Below are positions 40,201-55,200 of a stretch of 64,000 bases of DNA, one piece after another. The stretch is from Vanessa cardui. Taxonomy: Eukaryota > Arthropoda > Insecta > Lepidoptera > Nymphalidae. Where the stretch lies: the NCBI RefSeq assembly GCF_905220365.1, contig NC_061131.1, forward strand, positions 372,001 through 436,000, read 5' to 3'. A program made the translations under genes and the position numbers. Each line of letters opens with the position of its first letter. Within the stretch, counting starts at the first letter, position 1. The notes below the pieces were generated by a model. The model saw nothing but the letters and a program-made list of their open reading frames with translations, was not told where the DNA came from and ran no database searches.

Positions 40201-43200
40201 ATCCCTGTGAGAGCTAACTTGAATAAGGTATATTTTGATTGTGGTGGTAATGTACTTCATTATTTATAATAAGCCTACAGAACTAGCCTTGGGAACTAAC
40301 ATTATGTCCCTTATCGCTGTAATTACACTGGCTAACGCATCCGGACTACGCAATTACTAAGTAGTGTGGTATTGGCCGTAGAATACTTGATGAGTGGGCA
40401 CCAAATCATACGCACTGGCAAGCAGTCTTACCACCAAGATAACCTTATGACAATATCTAGCCAGCAATTTTAATGTTTTCTTTCTGTGGTGTGAGTGTTT
40501 AGAACCCAAGGAAGACCCCTTTGTCGGTTGGAATTGTTCTATCGTACGCTGAACCACATGTATGATATATGGTATTGTTTACAGAACAAAAACCTCGTGC
40601 TCCCAAACCCAAACGAGTTGAGACAGCGCAATGGGAGGAAGTCCGGCCTCAAGTGGCCGCCGTCCTCAGGGCGGGAGTGGAAGAGTACCCGCCGCCATTC
40701 GACGCAGCTTCCGACACGCCCATAGATCAACAAAAGTAAGCTTATGTATACATCAATTGTACCATCTGAACCTAAGTCTAATTTCAACGAAATTCTGCCA
40801 CATGTGAATTTACCAACTCTCATTGGTTTGCTTGGTCGAATTTGATCGAAAACCTTCTCAAAAGGCGTTAGCTCAGCCGTGGGTAATTTACAGACTGTTG
40901 TAGTTGTTGAAACATCGAAACACTATACATATAACAATTAATGGTATCAATAAAATACTTTATTTAAACGCACACCGTTTAAAATAACTTAGACTATGTC
41001 GAATTTGGATTCAAGTACGTACTCACCATAGTATTGTATAGGGAAGCAACGAAGCTGACAGTACTTAGTTTCGGATACAAGAATAAGTGAAGCAGTATAA
41101 TTACATGCACAAGTAACGATCCCTGTGCCACGCTCGGTGCGCGCCAGCAATTAACGGCGACCTCAGAACCGCCTGTCTCCATACACACACATGTAATATA
41201 TATAATACCTGTTGACTTCCAAGCAGGATACATTAATTGAAGTAATTGTATTTAATTAACATGACGTTGTATTTTTTAAATGTTAAAAAAGAGTAACTAC
41301 TGAGCTTCTTGCAGGTTCTTCTCGGTAGAATCTACTTTCCGAACCGGTGGTAGCTTCACTTAATTGTAAAATGACGATTCAAAAGTGCTTATAAAAGCCT
41401 ACTTGAATAAAGTTTATTTTGATTGATTGATTGATTGATTATAATAGACGACGACCTCCGTGGTCGAGTGGTGTGTACACCGGTTATCATGGGTACACCA
41501 CTCTGAGGTCCCGGGTTCGATTTCCGGCCGAGTCGATGTAGATTACCATTAGTTTTCTATGTTGTCTTGGGTCTGGGTGTTTGTGGTACCTTTGTTACTT
41601 TTAATTTTCCATAAATCAAGTGCTTTAGCTACTTACATTGGGATCAGAGTAATGTATGTGATGTTGTCTCATGTTTATAAAAAAAAAGACACGACTTAAC
41701 TCGTTTCCTTGCTATTTTTAACCGATCCAGGTGACCTTTGTTCACATACCGCACTTGACGGTAGAATGTACCACCTACTTGATTATTCTACCTATTCTAA
41801 TGTTCTGTTACGATTCGTTTCGTGGTAGGGCTTTTTACAAGCCCGTCTGGGTAGGTACCACCCTTTCCTCAGATATTTTACCGCCAAACAACAGAACCCA
41901 ATATTATTGTGTTTCAGTTTGAAGGGTACACAGTACAGGAACGTAACATCTTAGTTCCCAAGGTCGGTGCGTATTGGTGATATAAGGAATGATTAATATT
42001 TCTTATAACGACATTGTCTATGGGCAGTGTGGCCTACTTACCATCAGGTGGCCCATTTGCTCGTCAGCCATCTGATATCCAAAAATTCCAAATTCAGCGA
42101 CGCATTGATGATGTTAGGAATGGTGTGTATTTCTTACAGCGCCAATTCCTATCGTGATAACGATTTACCATCCCATCTGATCGTATCGCATTTGTCCGCC
42201 CGCCTAGCTAGGCGAAGGGTAGGTGAAGTAGATACCTCATACATAAAAATTCGGGTAAATACAAGTTATTGAGGTTTTTATCTAGAAATGTCGCGCAACC
42301 TGCGACCTGGAGTTAGGGAGTTAATAGTGTTGACACCCCCCGCGTCGTAAACCTTATAAATCCGTTGATCCGACGCCAGAACTCTAGTGGTATCGCATTT
42401 GCCGTCCTATTGGATTATGAGAACATTAAACTTATCTTTGCTAACACGTTTGTGCATTGTATTATCTCGACAGGCAAGGATGACTTCCTGTGTAATGTCC
42501 CACTTCAGGCGAGTTGTCATATCCGCACGTACATACTGGCCCTAAGAAGTATATCATACTTATTTTATACTGTACCAACATTTATAGACCTATAGAATAC
42601 AGTACTGACGTCTGGAATTATAGACGACTAGTAACCGCCCGCGGCTTCTTTTAAGGTGTTGGTTAAAAAAGTAGCCTTTGTCCTTCCTTGGAGATCAAAT
42701 TTGCTCCATACCAAATTTCATCATCATTCATCATTCAGTTCAGCAGTTTGGAAGTGAAACAGCGCCAGAGAGACACTTTTATAACATTAGTATAGATTGT
42801 GTGAGACCACAGGCAAAGCTGCTATTTTGACAAAAGACATTGACAAAGCCTTCCATAAAAATGTATTTCATATATTCCCATCTAGATAAATATAGGTATG
42901 CATTTTTCAGTCGATTGTTGTCGGTCGTGACTGCCCCGAACAATGCGAGCCGAAATATTATTTCGCGTCCATTAAAATCTCCATTTGACTAAAAATCTAA
43001 TAAATCGAGTAAAGTTTCATCGTTCAACGTATCGCTTGTGCAAACAAAAAGTATGCTGAATTCCCTCCGAAGTTTAAAATACGAAAGACGAATCTACATT
43101 CAATTTCATTAAGAAAATGCAATGGATGTGCCATTAGCTGATTGAATTTATTTTGACGCGCAGTAAATTCAGACACCGTTAAAATATTTTTGTGAAGTTT

Positions 43201-46200
43201 AAATTGTATTCAGTTTAGAGTCGCGAAAAATTTTAAACTATTTTAACATATGGAAAACATTTTTGGTATTCAATCTAAACTTAATTTAATTCGTGACAAA
43301 TCTAACAGCGAGAACCAAGTTTTAAATAAAACAGTTAATGATATTAAAACGATATATATTTCATTATCAAATTGTCTAGAAACCCAAGCATCATTGAAGT
43401 TCCACTTACTTATTTGTGTTAATAATTCATCTTATGCTCAGCAATGATGGGAGACGTCGGAGACACGTGTGGTAAAATTGCGCCCAAAAACAATCATCGA
43501 ACAGTTATTTGTCTCAAATTCAGTAAGACGTATTTATTAACATAAGAATTAAAAACATTAAATGATTGAACATATACAAATATGAATTAAAAATATTTGC
43601 GGTATAAATCTTGACCGCGTGGAATGGTGGCAAGAACGCTAGCAGGATTTCCCTTTTGAATCGCAATTCCGATCCGCTGGACTAATATCGAACTGGTCCT
43701 GTCATATACTATGGATGATGCTTTTTGCACCGCTACTCCAAGGGCCAAGTGTTTCAACAGCAAATGTGTCAAAAACGTGACGATGTAAGACGTATTTCCT
43801 TACAACGTCCTAGAAGAAAGACAACTAGTAATCTCATTTAATAGGTCAAAAACCGCCCCAGGTTAACAACGACAAAACATATATTCGTCGCTATTGGAAA
43901 AATACATATAAAAGGAATATAAGATAAACCATTAATTCTTATATTTACAAAGAATATTCATCTCTTGTTTTATCCTTTAGTGGCTAAGACGCTGTTTGAG
44001 ATATTAATATCTCTTGGCTCCGAGCCTGCCAACCTCAGTTAGTTGAAAGAGTTTTGTTCAATAAATTTTACTTTTAGCGATGCTATGTTACCAACTTAAT
44101 ATTTCGTTTACTTTGAGTTTGAAAAGTTGTATAGATACTATAATAAATAAGTCATCCTAATGATCAAATTTGTACGACTATGGTAATCATTTTGATATTG
44201 CCTGCACTAGGGTTTCTCCATAGCTAATGACTTTAGACATATATTGTCCACTAACCGAACCTACAACCATCTTATGGATAGTGACTACTACCGCCCACGG
44301 ACATCTTCAATACTGGGAGTTTAATTACTACCCAACCGTAGATTGGGTAGAGGAATGTATATCTTTACGATGAATGGGTCTGATAACATTTCTAACTTCT
44401 TAAATTTAGGCTAATACTAACATAATGGCGTTGATCTCTATCGTTCTTCTCCATATCGTTGATCTAGGCAATCACCAAATACACTAACCTCTATTCACAT
44501 TGTTCATCTATAGGAATAGTCTTCGTTGTCGAAGATATTTCGCCCGCATTTCGATGTAGAGAACACTCTCTTGACGTGAGGACTCTAATAAAAAATATGA
44601 TTGCGATTGAAAACCAGCGTTTATGAAGTTAACATACATATAACATATCGAACATACATTTTTAGGAGTCGCTTCATAGGCATTGTAAACGTAATAATAA
44701 TATTAATGTCATAATCAAACCGAGATGGCCCAGTGGTTAGAACGCGTGCATCTTAACCGATGATTGCGGATTCAAATTTGTATTTATAAATTCATCTCCT
44801 GCTCGAAAACATCGTGAGGATTTGCATGTGGAATTTCATAGAATTTCTGCGACATTTGTATTTCACCGAACCGCATTGGGACAGCGTGGTGGAATATGTT
44901 CCAAAACCTTTCCTCAAAATGGAGCCTCAATCGAGCAGTGGGAAATTTACAGGCCGTTGTTGTCGTTGTATACTCAATCCGTTCAACTGCTCCTTATCAT
45001 TGGAGCTTTTTGAGTTCATCAAAGTTCTGGCGTCAAAGTAAATAGCCGGGATGCTTAAGAGATTTTGTATAAAACGTGCTTAAATTTATTACGCTTAAAA
45101 GCGGCTCTTAGCTCTTTGCCTGTCTAGTCTAGACGCTGAATTTCGACTATGGGATTGAAGCGTAAAAGCTTTGTAAATTTATAAAACTTGACCGATGTTT
45201 CCTATTCTTGTCGGTTCTTCGGGATACTTTTCTTTTTTTTAGTAGAATCTACTTTCCGAATGGTGGCTTTACCTTTAGTACGATTTAAAAATGAAGATTT
45301 AAAAGTTCTCATAAGATCTTACTGAAGTAAATTTTATTTTGAACTGAAGTTATTGTGTATTGTACGTATTGTGAATACCATTCTAGTTTGAGTTAGTATT
45401 TTATACACTTGCGAAAGAAAAAGTTTTTATGTAACGTTGATGTTAAAAGATTGACAAAAATGTTTTTAGTGTTAGAAAACTTTTATACAATAAATACACA
45501 CTAGCTAGCAAAACATTTTTAGGACTTTCGTGTCTCTCTCTAAAATTGAATCTTTGTTAAATTGTAACAATTTAGTAAATTGCAAACAAGACTATTTTTT
45601 TAATTTTCTGTACTGGAACTCTTTAAAATGAGACCATAAACGATATATTGGCAACAATTTTTTTTATGTACAGCTATCGTCCCATAGTCAATGGGAAAAC
45701 GGCTCTCATTAATATTTAAGATTTTTGTAAAAAACAAAATTCAAATTAAAAACAGATCCCTTTGTCCCTTTTATATATTTTCAAATATATATTTTTTTCT
45801 TAGGGAGGATTGCATGAAGAAGATTCAGAAATTGATGCGCGATCACAAGTATGAAGACGCTGTCGGCACGCTGCGAGCCGCCAGGTGAGTCATATGTCTT
45901 ATAAAACAAGCTATTACAAATTATAATCACTGCGTATTATAATTACATTGTGTTCTATTATACCAAAAACCTTCATAACATAAGTCATTGGATTAGTTGT
46001 ATTTAAAAACAAGCCATAATTACTGAGCCACTTACGAACTGAAAATGACCATAATTCATCACGTTCTCATTGACAGCCATAATAAATGTATAAATATGCG
46101 TTGGATAAAATTCAGAAATATGTACAATGTAATGTAGATTACTTAATAGAAAACTTCAAAAAAGGTGGCAAAATTAGTATAGTTGAAGATTCAAAAGTGC

Positions 46201-49200
46201 TTGTAAAAGTCTACTCGAGTGAAGTATATTTTGATTAATCGTAATTGCAGCCTAATAAATAGATAGAGATAGCCCAGTGGTTAGAACGCGTGCATCTTAA
46301 CCGTGATTGCGGGTTCAAACCCAGGCGAGCACCGCTGATTCATGTGCTTAATTTGTCTTTATAATTCATCTCGTGCTCAACGGTGAAGGAAAACATCGTG
46401 AGGAAACCTGCATCTGACAAATTTCATAGAAATTCTGCCACATGTGTATTCCACCAACCCGCATTGGAACAGCGTTGTGGAATATGTTCCAAACCTTCTC
46501 CTCAAAGGGAGAGGAGGCCTTTAGCCCAGCAGTGGGAAATTTACAGGCTGTTACTTTTTTTTCTTTTTTTTTTTTGCAATTACTGTATAATTTATTTATT
46601 CTTTGGTGTACAATAAAGAATACTTACTTACTTTACTTACTTGCCTATGTCCAGCAGTGGACAAAAACGGGCTGATGATGATGATGATGATGAAAGATAT
46701 GTAATTATTCAGGGAAGTGTGGCCCGAGGAGGGAATATTCGGCGTCACCGGTGTAACGGAAGACGAGGAACTCGACATGCTGGAAACCATTTATAACACG
46801 GACTTGGGCGTCGAAGTGGGTGAGTGCACATTATATACCGCACCTTGTTTCGACGGAACTTATAATAAATTATCTACAATGTTTACTTTTTTATTTTATA
46901 TAATAGGTAATGAGCCAATGGTAAGTAAGCACCTTCGTTCATAGACAGTGCCGTACGTAATATGGTGTGTGGTGTGTTATATGTTTTTGTATTAGCTGTG
47001 CCAATGACTTTTTAAACATGCGATAATTTGATATATAATTAAAGAATAAAAGTAACTATTAAGCTTAAGTTAGTCCTTATATCAGCTATCAACCAATAAA
47101 GTTTTGTCAAAATCGGTACAAGTGAAGTTCCGGATTACAGACTCAATCGCATTACTGTAAGATTTTACAGTCCATCAGATCGTATCTGCAAATATTCTTA
47201 CATTATTACTTTATTTACATGGTAACTTTAAAGCGTTCGAAAGATTAATAGTAGTAAAGTAGGGATTCAAATATAAAGTTTATTCAAAAATTATATAATA
47301 ACATCGCATCGGACATTATTGACACATGTCTATTGCATTGCATTTCACGTATTTGTGTCATTACATACATACAAATTCTTACTATAAAAATATATGTTTT
47401 AAAAAAACATATTAAAACTAATTGGAGGAAAATAATATTTTAAGAAGCGTACTGGGCGGCATTATAAAAGTATTAAACATAAGTCCCAGTAAGTCAATAG
47501 TGATCAGGCGCGTCGCGTTGTCCTTTGCTTTTATTTTTCAGCTCAGAACGTAATTAAATACTAACAATGTCCGAACAATAATGATATCAGTGAATCTATA
47601 CTTCTATACTTAATATTATAAATGTGAAAGTATTTCTGTCTATCTGTCTGTCTATCGTTCTTTTTACGACCAAACATAAGAAGGTAACTTGAGGAAATTT
47701 GTTATGAAGCAAACTTGATGTCTAAGAAGGACACAGACTATTTTTTTGCCAAACATATGACAGCCAACCTCCTAAAACGCTAGCGAAGTCGCGGGCCACA
47801 ACTAATATTTAATACGAAATATACATACATAGTTCCAACAACCCAATATTTTATTTTAGGGTAAATATTTACGAATAGATATTTCATGAGATGATGATGA
47901 TGATGATGATTTCATGAGATTAATATTTCAGATACAACCATCAATGAGGAAGAGGTGCAAGAGAATTCGGAGTATGAAGATGATGGTAAGTACACATTAC
48001 AGACAGTACAAGTTACAGAAAAAATCCACTAAAAAATATTTTTATACCACCGGTTCGGAAAAATATCCCGGATGTAGTCCGGTGAATTTTCCATTTTTTG
48101 GGAAATTGACACCAGAGACCATAGACATCGGCGTAAGATGTATTACTACAGTCTATCTATCGAATCATCATTTTTCTCTTCAGCGTAGGTTTCCTCGCGG
48201 TGAGAACGCGGACACGAGTTAAAATACATTAATTAATTCAGCTAAGCTACAAAAACTCGAAACATTGACGCAAATTTGCAGCTCCAAATTTTCCTATAAG
48301 AATCCTTTCTGCATTTATAAGCTGTTAAAAGAGAATAATGAAAATGAAGCCTGTCAATCCCCCCCCCCCCCGTATGTCATAGACGTTCAATTTATTCACA
48401 TGATGCGTTAATATCGGGTTTTGAACAAACGAGTAATGGATAGCTGTTCCGTTGTCTGTGTAACCAAATCAATATGATTCGATGATCTTCACAACAAACC
48501 TGAATAGGTGTCTTCTGAGTAACTATCGAGTCGAGAGTCGAGATCGCCCAGTGGTTAGAACGCGTGCATCTTAGCCGATGATTGCGGGTTCAAACCCAGG
48601 AAAGCACCGCTGATTCATGTGCTTAATTTGTCTTTATAATTCATCTCGTGCTCAGCGGTGAAGGAAAACATCGTGAGGAAACCTGCATGTGACAAATTTC
48701 ATACAAATTCTGCCACATGTATATTCCACCAACCCGCATTGGAACAGCGTGGTGGACTATGTTCCAAACCTTCTTCTCAAAGGGTGAGGAGGCCTTTAGC
48801 CCAGTAGTGGTAATTTACAGGCTGCTGTTGAGTAACTATGCCTCAACTTTTACTATCAAGTGTAAATACAGTCAAGTGTCAATCCATCTTAAAATCTTTA
48901 TTAATATTATAAATGTTTAAGTAACTCTGTCTGTCGGTCTGTCTCGCTTTCATGCTAAAACTACTGGATCGGATTTTAATGAAATTTGGTACACAAATAG
49001 TCTAGAGCCTGAGAAAGGACATACCAGTGTTCTAAACAAAAAGGTCTTAAATCAATGTAAATAAATCTCTGTTTTCCTCTATTTAACGCTAATTCTTTCC
49101 AATGCCCATTTGCTTCTTTTTGGTCATCTATACTTTAGATTATCTATACTAGTATGCTAAATGTGAAAGTAACTCGGTCTGTCTATATGTCTGTCGCTCT

Positions 49201-52200
49201 TCCACTACCAAACCGAATTTGATAAAATTAGGGACAAAGCAAATTTGTACTCCTAAGTAGGACATAGGCTACTGTTTTGCCTAGCACTTGACAACCAAAG
49301 CGAGCAAATGAAGCCGCGACCGAAGCTAGTCATCCATAACTTCAAAATCTTGAAGATCAGTAAACTATAATATATTAAAAAATTAAATCGTTAAAACTTA
49401 ACTACTTACGCTGAAAATATTAAATTAACGTCGCACTAAAATTCGACCGTAAAATATATTTTTCTTCGAGCTTAATAAACTTTCGTTGAAAAAGAAAAGA
49501 CTCGTACAAATGGCGATACAGTAATATAAAAAGACGATTAAATTATGAGTTTATAATTAGAACAAAAAGAAATGAAACCGGGAATCCTGGAAATTCATCG
49601 CATCCGGATAATTCCGCATTAAAGCATCGCAGGCCCGCCGCGCTCGTTAGACGACGCTCGCACTAGATTAAATTTTACTACTTATATAAAATTACTTCAA
49701 TATTATTACGAATCGTTAACATGTGTACGTACTAATTACAAGTAACAGTTTTACCTTCGAAACTTTAACGTTACAACAAAAAATCATATACGTGTTACAA
49801 GTTTGAATTGTATGTTAAGTTACTGGGTTCATTAGTTGGTTACCTGTTAACTTCCAGTCAGGACATATTTCATAACAGCGACAACAACCGCCTATGTATT
49901 TTCTACTACTAAGCTAAGGCTTCCGCTCCCTTTTAGGAGAAGGTTTGGAACATTTTCCAAATTCCAAAATTCCAACACGCTATTCTAATGCGGGTTGGTG
50001 GAATACGCATGTGGCAGACTTTCTATGAAATTAGACACATGCAGGTTTCCTCACGATGTTGTCTTCACCGCCGAACACATGATGAATTATAGACAGCAAT
50101 TAACCACATGAGTATTCAGCGGTGTTTGCCTGGGTTGAACCCGCAATCAGCGATTGTAATGCATGCGTCCTAAGTACGGCCACCTCGCCTGTGGATATAT
50201 TACATACATATGTATATAGGTGAGCTGAGATGGCCCAGTGGTTAGAACGCGTGCATCTTAACTACTTTACTTTTATAGTTGTAGTTGGCTAACAAGACGT
50301 ATTTTTAAATGTTGAAAGAGATAAATTGAATTTAATAAAAGCAATTAATGACTAGTTTATTTTTGTTTGGCACATGATATGACCCTTACAAAAGAATAAT
50401 AATATTTAATAAATTAAGAATATTTTTCTGTGAACAAATAACCGTTAAGATCGTGATATTTGGATCAGTATTTTTGGAGATATAAAATGTTTGAATAAAC
50501 GCGTGAGAAATATTAGAAAAGAAGCTCAGGGGCATGTGAAAATTACTTGACGTGTGTTCGTTACCTTAGAAATAGATTGTCCGACTGAGCAAAGTCCAAA
50601 AAGTGAAGGTTGCTAGATCATTCTATTCGTTCAGTTGGTGGATCTACAACGGAACTTCGTTCGCAATCTGTGGGGTTTTTCACAGGATATTTAAATATAA
50701 ATAAATATGAGACAACATCACATACATTACTCTGATCCCAATGTAAGTAGCTGAAGCACTTGTGTTATGGAAATCAGAAGTAACGACGGTACCACAAACA
50801 CCCAGACCCAAGACAATATAGAAAACTAATGGTAATCTACATCGACTCGGCCGGGAATCGAACCCGAGACCTCAGAGTGGCGTACCCATGAAAACCGGTG
50901 TACACATCACTCGACCTGGAGGTCGTCATTTCTGACGTTATTTTAAAAATCATGAAATTTACTAAAACTAATTCTTTGAGATATATCATGGGATTATTTA
51001 TCTTCCAAGATTAATGAATTTGGCTAATGTTTAATTACAAATGGTTCTTCACGTTGTTTTATGTTTTTGTTCTGAACAGAAGAAGGTGAAGAAGAAGAAA
51101 GAAGTACGTCCGTCGTGGAGACAGATTTCGATTTCCAAGATTACGTTCTAAGGTAATATTCTTATTTATATTTATGAAATGTTTAAAACAGCTTATAATA
51201 CTATGTACTAATGGAAGTTTCTCTCCTTCCAAGAAATTGTTGTTTAATACTTAAAAAGCCTCTGTAGAAACAAATTATATTTTATATATGATAATGACAA
51301 AGAATTCATAGAATTATCTTTGAAATTTAAAAAAAGTAAGTAAGCTATTCCATCCACTTTAAGTAGTAGTGCCACGATATACATATAGTGCCTTTCGGTT
51401 GTGTTTGGACCGCCCGGAAAATATCACCGTCTTACATAAAATGGGCGTAAAGTGTTTCGTCCGGAAGACTAAACAAGACAAAATTTGGTCTCACTAGAAG
51501 TACTGCTCTTACCTCTTGGCAGGTATCCCCAATATTAGCTTTCTTCGATTTGACCGTATCCAATGCAGAGCAATTCAAATTATCAAAGATCGAGCTCTTT
51601 CTGATCTGTTCGATCCTTTGGCTTTGGGTTAAAGTTTTGGATCACTCTGCACCTTCTAAGAAATTTTCCACTATTACTTAATCCCGACTGAATTTTACCT
51701 TCGGACCTCTCGACGAAATTCGAAGTTTCACCCGCACTTAGATATCCGAAAATCGATAACAGCGCGACTTTAAACACTTTTCCTGCCTCGCACAACCACT
51801 CTGGAACTAGCTTTCGCCTTGGGAACCTTCTAGAAATGAGCGTACTCTTCTGCCTTAAATGGTGGCAACTTATAGTATTTTTTCAGTGAGTCAAAGCGCT
51901 CAGAATTTTATTAAAGGCTAGGCTCCATTGAAATTAACAGACCGATCGCACCTCAAAGTTCCAACGAAATAGCGGTAAAAAAGACAACCAGCAACGCTCA
52001 AAATTAGCCACAGCCGAAATAATAAAAACGTCTCAGGAAAAAAGGGTTAGCGTCGCACTTGTCCAAGAACCCTATACAGGACGGACAGATGAGATGAAAT
52101 ACTACCCTGGTACGAAAATTATCCAGTGCACTTTGAACCGCCAAAAGCCCGTCAAAGCCGCTTTAGGCGTTTTTGGTGACAGGTTTGAAGTCATCTATGA

Positions 52201-55200
52201 TCCTCAGATCGTTACAGAAAATACTACGGAAGTATTCATGTAGAGGGGCCATGTTAGGCTAGATTTAATATCAGGCTATTTCGAGGGAGACCATGACTTG
52301 CACCCCTACCTAACCCAAATTAGGACAGCCACTCAAAAGTTCCCAACCAAAGATTTCCAAGGGGCAGGAAACGAGAATGCTTAGAGCCATTGGTGGGGCA
52401 GCTACTCCGAAAACCATCGCAGAGAAGAATTCCGCGCTGTCATCACGGAAATGGTGGGTCTCATAATAGACCCCAAACTCACCTTCAGCGTACATTTGGC
52501 CGCTCCCTGTGCGTTAAAAAAGGCGTCAGAAATTTTCAAACAACTAGCAGAAGCAGAGGTGTCATAGAGAATCAATGAAAATATTGTCAGAACCGTCTAC
52601 ATGGCGATTATAGAGCATATCGTCCTGTACGCGGCTTGCGTGCGATCTTCTTCAGCAAATAAATTGATGTTAAAGAATAAGGTAAACTCCCTGCAAAGAG
52701 CTTTCGCCCTGTAAATATGAACTTAAACTTAAAACTACTATAAACTTTATTCAAGTAGGCTTTTACAAGAACTTTTGAATCGTCATTTATCAATTAAGTG
52801 AAGCTACCACCGGTTCGGAAAGAACATTATACCAAGTAGAACCGACAAGAAACTCAGTAGTAACTCTTTTCAACATCTAAAAAACACAGTCATATTAGTT
52901 AAATTCAATTATATATGTATGTAATGTATCCTGCCTGAAAGTTAACAGGTATTAATTCCACACTTTTTTATCATCTGTAAAATCTTGTATCGAATAATAA
53001 TAAGTCTTTTTTACAAAATATTTGAATTTAGGAAACGGCAATGTTAAAATTTTTGCGGAATTTTAATATAGAAACGGATACCTTGCCCCAAGAAGGTGAC
53101 TTTACGGAATCGGAAACTTGGCGTTATAAGCTTATCCTTACTTCTTGTGCATTTACAATGATTATCACTGATTTTATCAAAGTGGTCAATGTTAATGTGA
53201 ATATACATAATATTGTTGCAAATATATTGTTACTAGACTTACTAACCTTTTCAAAATCGGCCATCACTGTGTCCTAATTAAGCGGATCTGAGCGCCTGCA
53301 GCTAAAATAAGCGGCACAGAGAACGGCCCAGGGCCCAATTCCTGGACCTGCTAATCCATGATGTCGTATTCACCTCTAAAAATGGTCGCGCGGCGCAGGT
53401 TCTGCCACCCGCGTGTGGTGAGCGCGTGCGCTGGTGTGTTGGCGCGCGCGGCGGGTGGGGCCGGGGTGGGGGGAGGGGCGGGGGGTAGGGCGGGGGGAGG
53501 GGCGGGTCGCGCGGCGCACTGCGCGCTGAAGCTGCTGCATCGCGTGGCGTGGGACTGCGCGCGCCCCGCCATGCTGTTCCAAGCCTCACTGTTCCTCGTG
53601 TTCCAGCGCGCGCTGCACAACCCCGCGCCCCACCTCAAGGTATGTAATAAAACTACTCACGTAACATTTAATTATTTCAGTATATTAATTTATCACTTGA
53701 TACAATATTAAGTATCCGCTTAATATATTAAAATTAACTAGTCTTCACCACTATTCTCACAAGAATGTCCTTTTTTTCTTTTTCGTTCCCAATCAATCCT
53801 CTTGTGTTCTTTTTCTCGTGCCAGGCGGTACCAGTCGCCACACCACGCCACGCCACCCGAGGAAGGCACGGGCTTGCACCAATATGTTTTCGATAACCGA
53901 ATCAATAATAATACTTAAAAATGTTATTTAATTTAAAAACAACGTATTTAAAAATGAAAGCAGTACTAAATATTATTACTTCAATTAAAATTATTTAAAA
54001 ATCATGACAGGTACGACTCCGCCCGAAGCGACGCATGAACTAGACTAGGCTAGGTTGTCTTGTGGGATATTGCCGTGTTAATGGGATCTTGTTTTTGCTA
54101 GAGTTAATCTGAGACAACATCACATACATTACTCTGATCCCAATGTAAGTAGCTAAAGCACTTGTGTTTTGGAAAATCAGAAATAACGACGGTACCACAA
54201 ACACCCAGACCCAAGACAACATAGAAAACTAATGATAATCTACATTGACTCGGCCGGGAATCGAACCCGGGACCTCGGAGTGGCGTACCCATGAAAACCA
54301 GTGTTAACACCACTCGACCCCCGTGGTCGTCAGTTAAATCTGTTACATGATATTAATAATGACTAAGCCAAATATTTTCAATAAAGTGTAGAATTTATGA
54401 AGTTAGGCCTACCCAAAAATACTTTAATATCTAAAACGCTTATCACTATCAAATTGAGCAATTTTGCTTTGATATGAATTGTAATTGGTTGATAGCGGTC
54501 GATGACGCAGTAGCCGATCGAAGCATTCAATATGAAGTTGGATTTGCTAATTTGAATTTAACGACTGTTTTGAAAAGTAAAGATAAGTCAATTGTAATAA
54601 AACACCAATATTATTTTCTAAAATCCAAATCAGATAAACCAAAAAATTGTTGGCAAATTGTCCTTAGAATATTGATCTATCTACTCTTATGACCAAAAGA
54701 CTCACCACTACTCAATTCAACGGTCAAATGTAATTATGATGTGTTAAACTCATTTCAAAATCATCATTTAACTCACGTGCTAACAGATGAAGGTAAAAGC
54801 TTGTAAAACGAAGATTCGCGTAATTTTTGGAACAGCCATATAAACCACTACGTCGTAGATGTCTCATAGTCGATTAAGAGTCATGTTATAATAACGTTTA
54901 CTTCAGTGAAAATTCAGTATATTCTGGTTAGCAAGCCAGTGAGCAAACCAGTCAAAGCCAAAATCAAAAGTCAAAAATCTCTTAAAAATAAAGTGCAAAC
55001 GACATCATAGCTCCCATTATTAAAACTGTCACCTATGCTAACTTTGTTAATATTTTAAATTACTAAGTACACTCAATTGTTAGTCCAACATTGGTAAGTC
55101 TCGAAAGTATTGGGCATCAAAAGGTTCATTAATTAGTCCTTACTACGAAAACATACCCAAACCAGTTGGTTGACTTTGTTTCATACAATATCCTGCAGCT

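Larger units (their letters stand above)
42206..45204. other. Timeout intron 9, mostly unclassified
   Basis: Apart from the Helitron-like element (42628), the coding relic (43580), a family D piece and a SINE (44720), no gene or exon was recognised. A 65-codon frame at 43250-43447 has no known motif. Confidence 0.45.

Noticed and set aside
43250..43447. 65-codon ORF in intron 9
   Set aside because: AT-rich and compositionally ordinary, with no motif and no splice signals that fit timeout phases.
48361..48372. Poly(C) run as a functional element
   Set aside because: A simple homopolymer without context, like the G12 run at 24237.
53302..53638. Minus-strand Pro/Ala/Arg-rich frames of 68-95 codons
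   Set aside because: They are shadows of the G-rich exon 14 of timeout, with composition dictated by the opposite strand.
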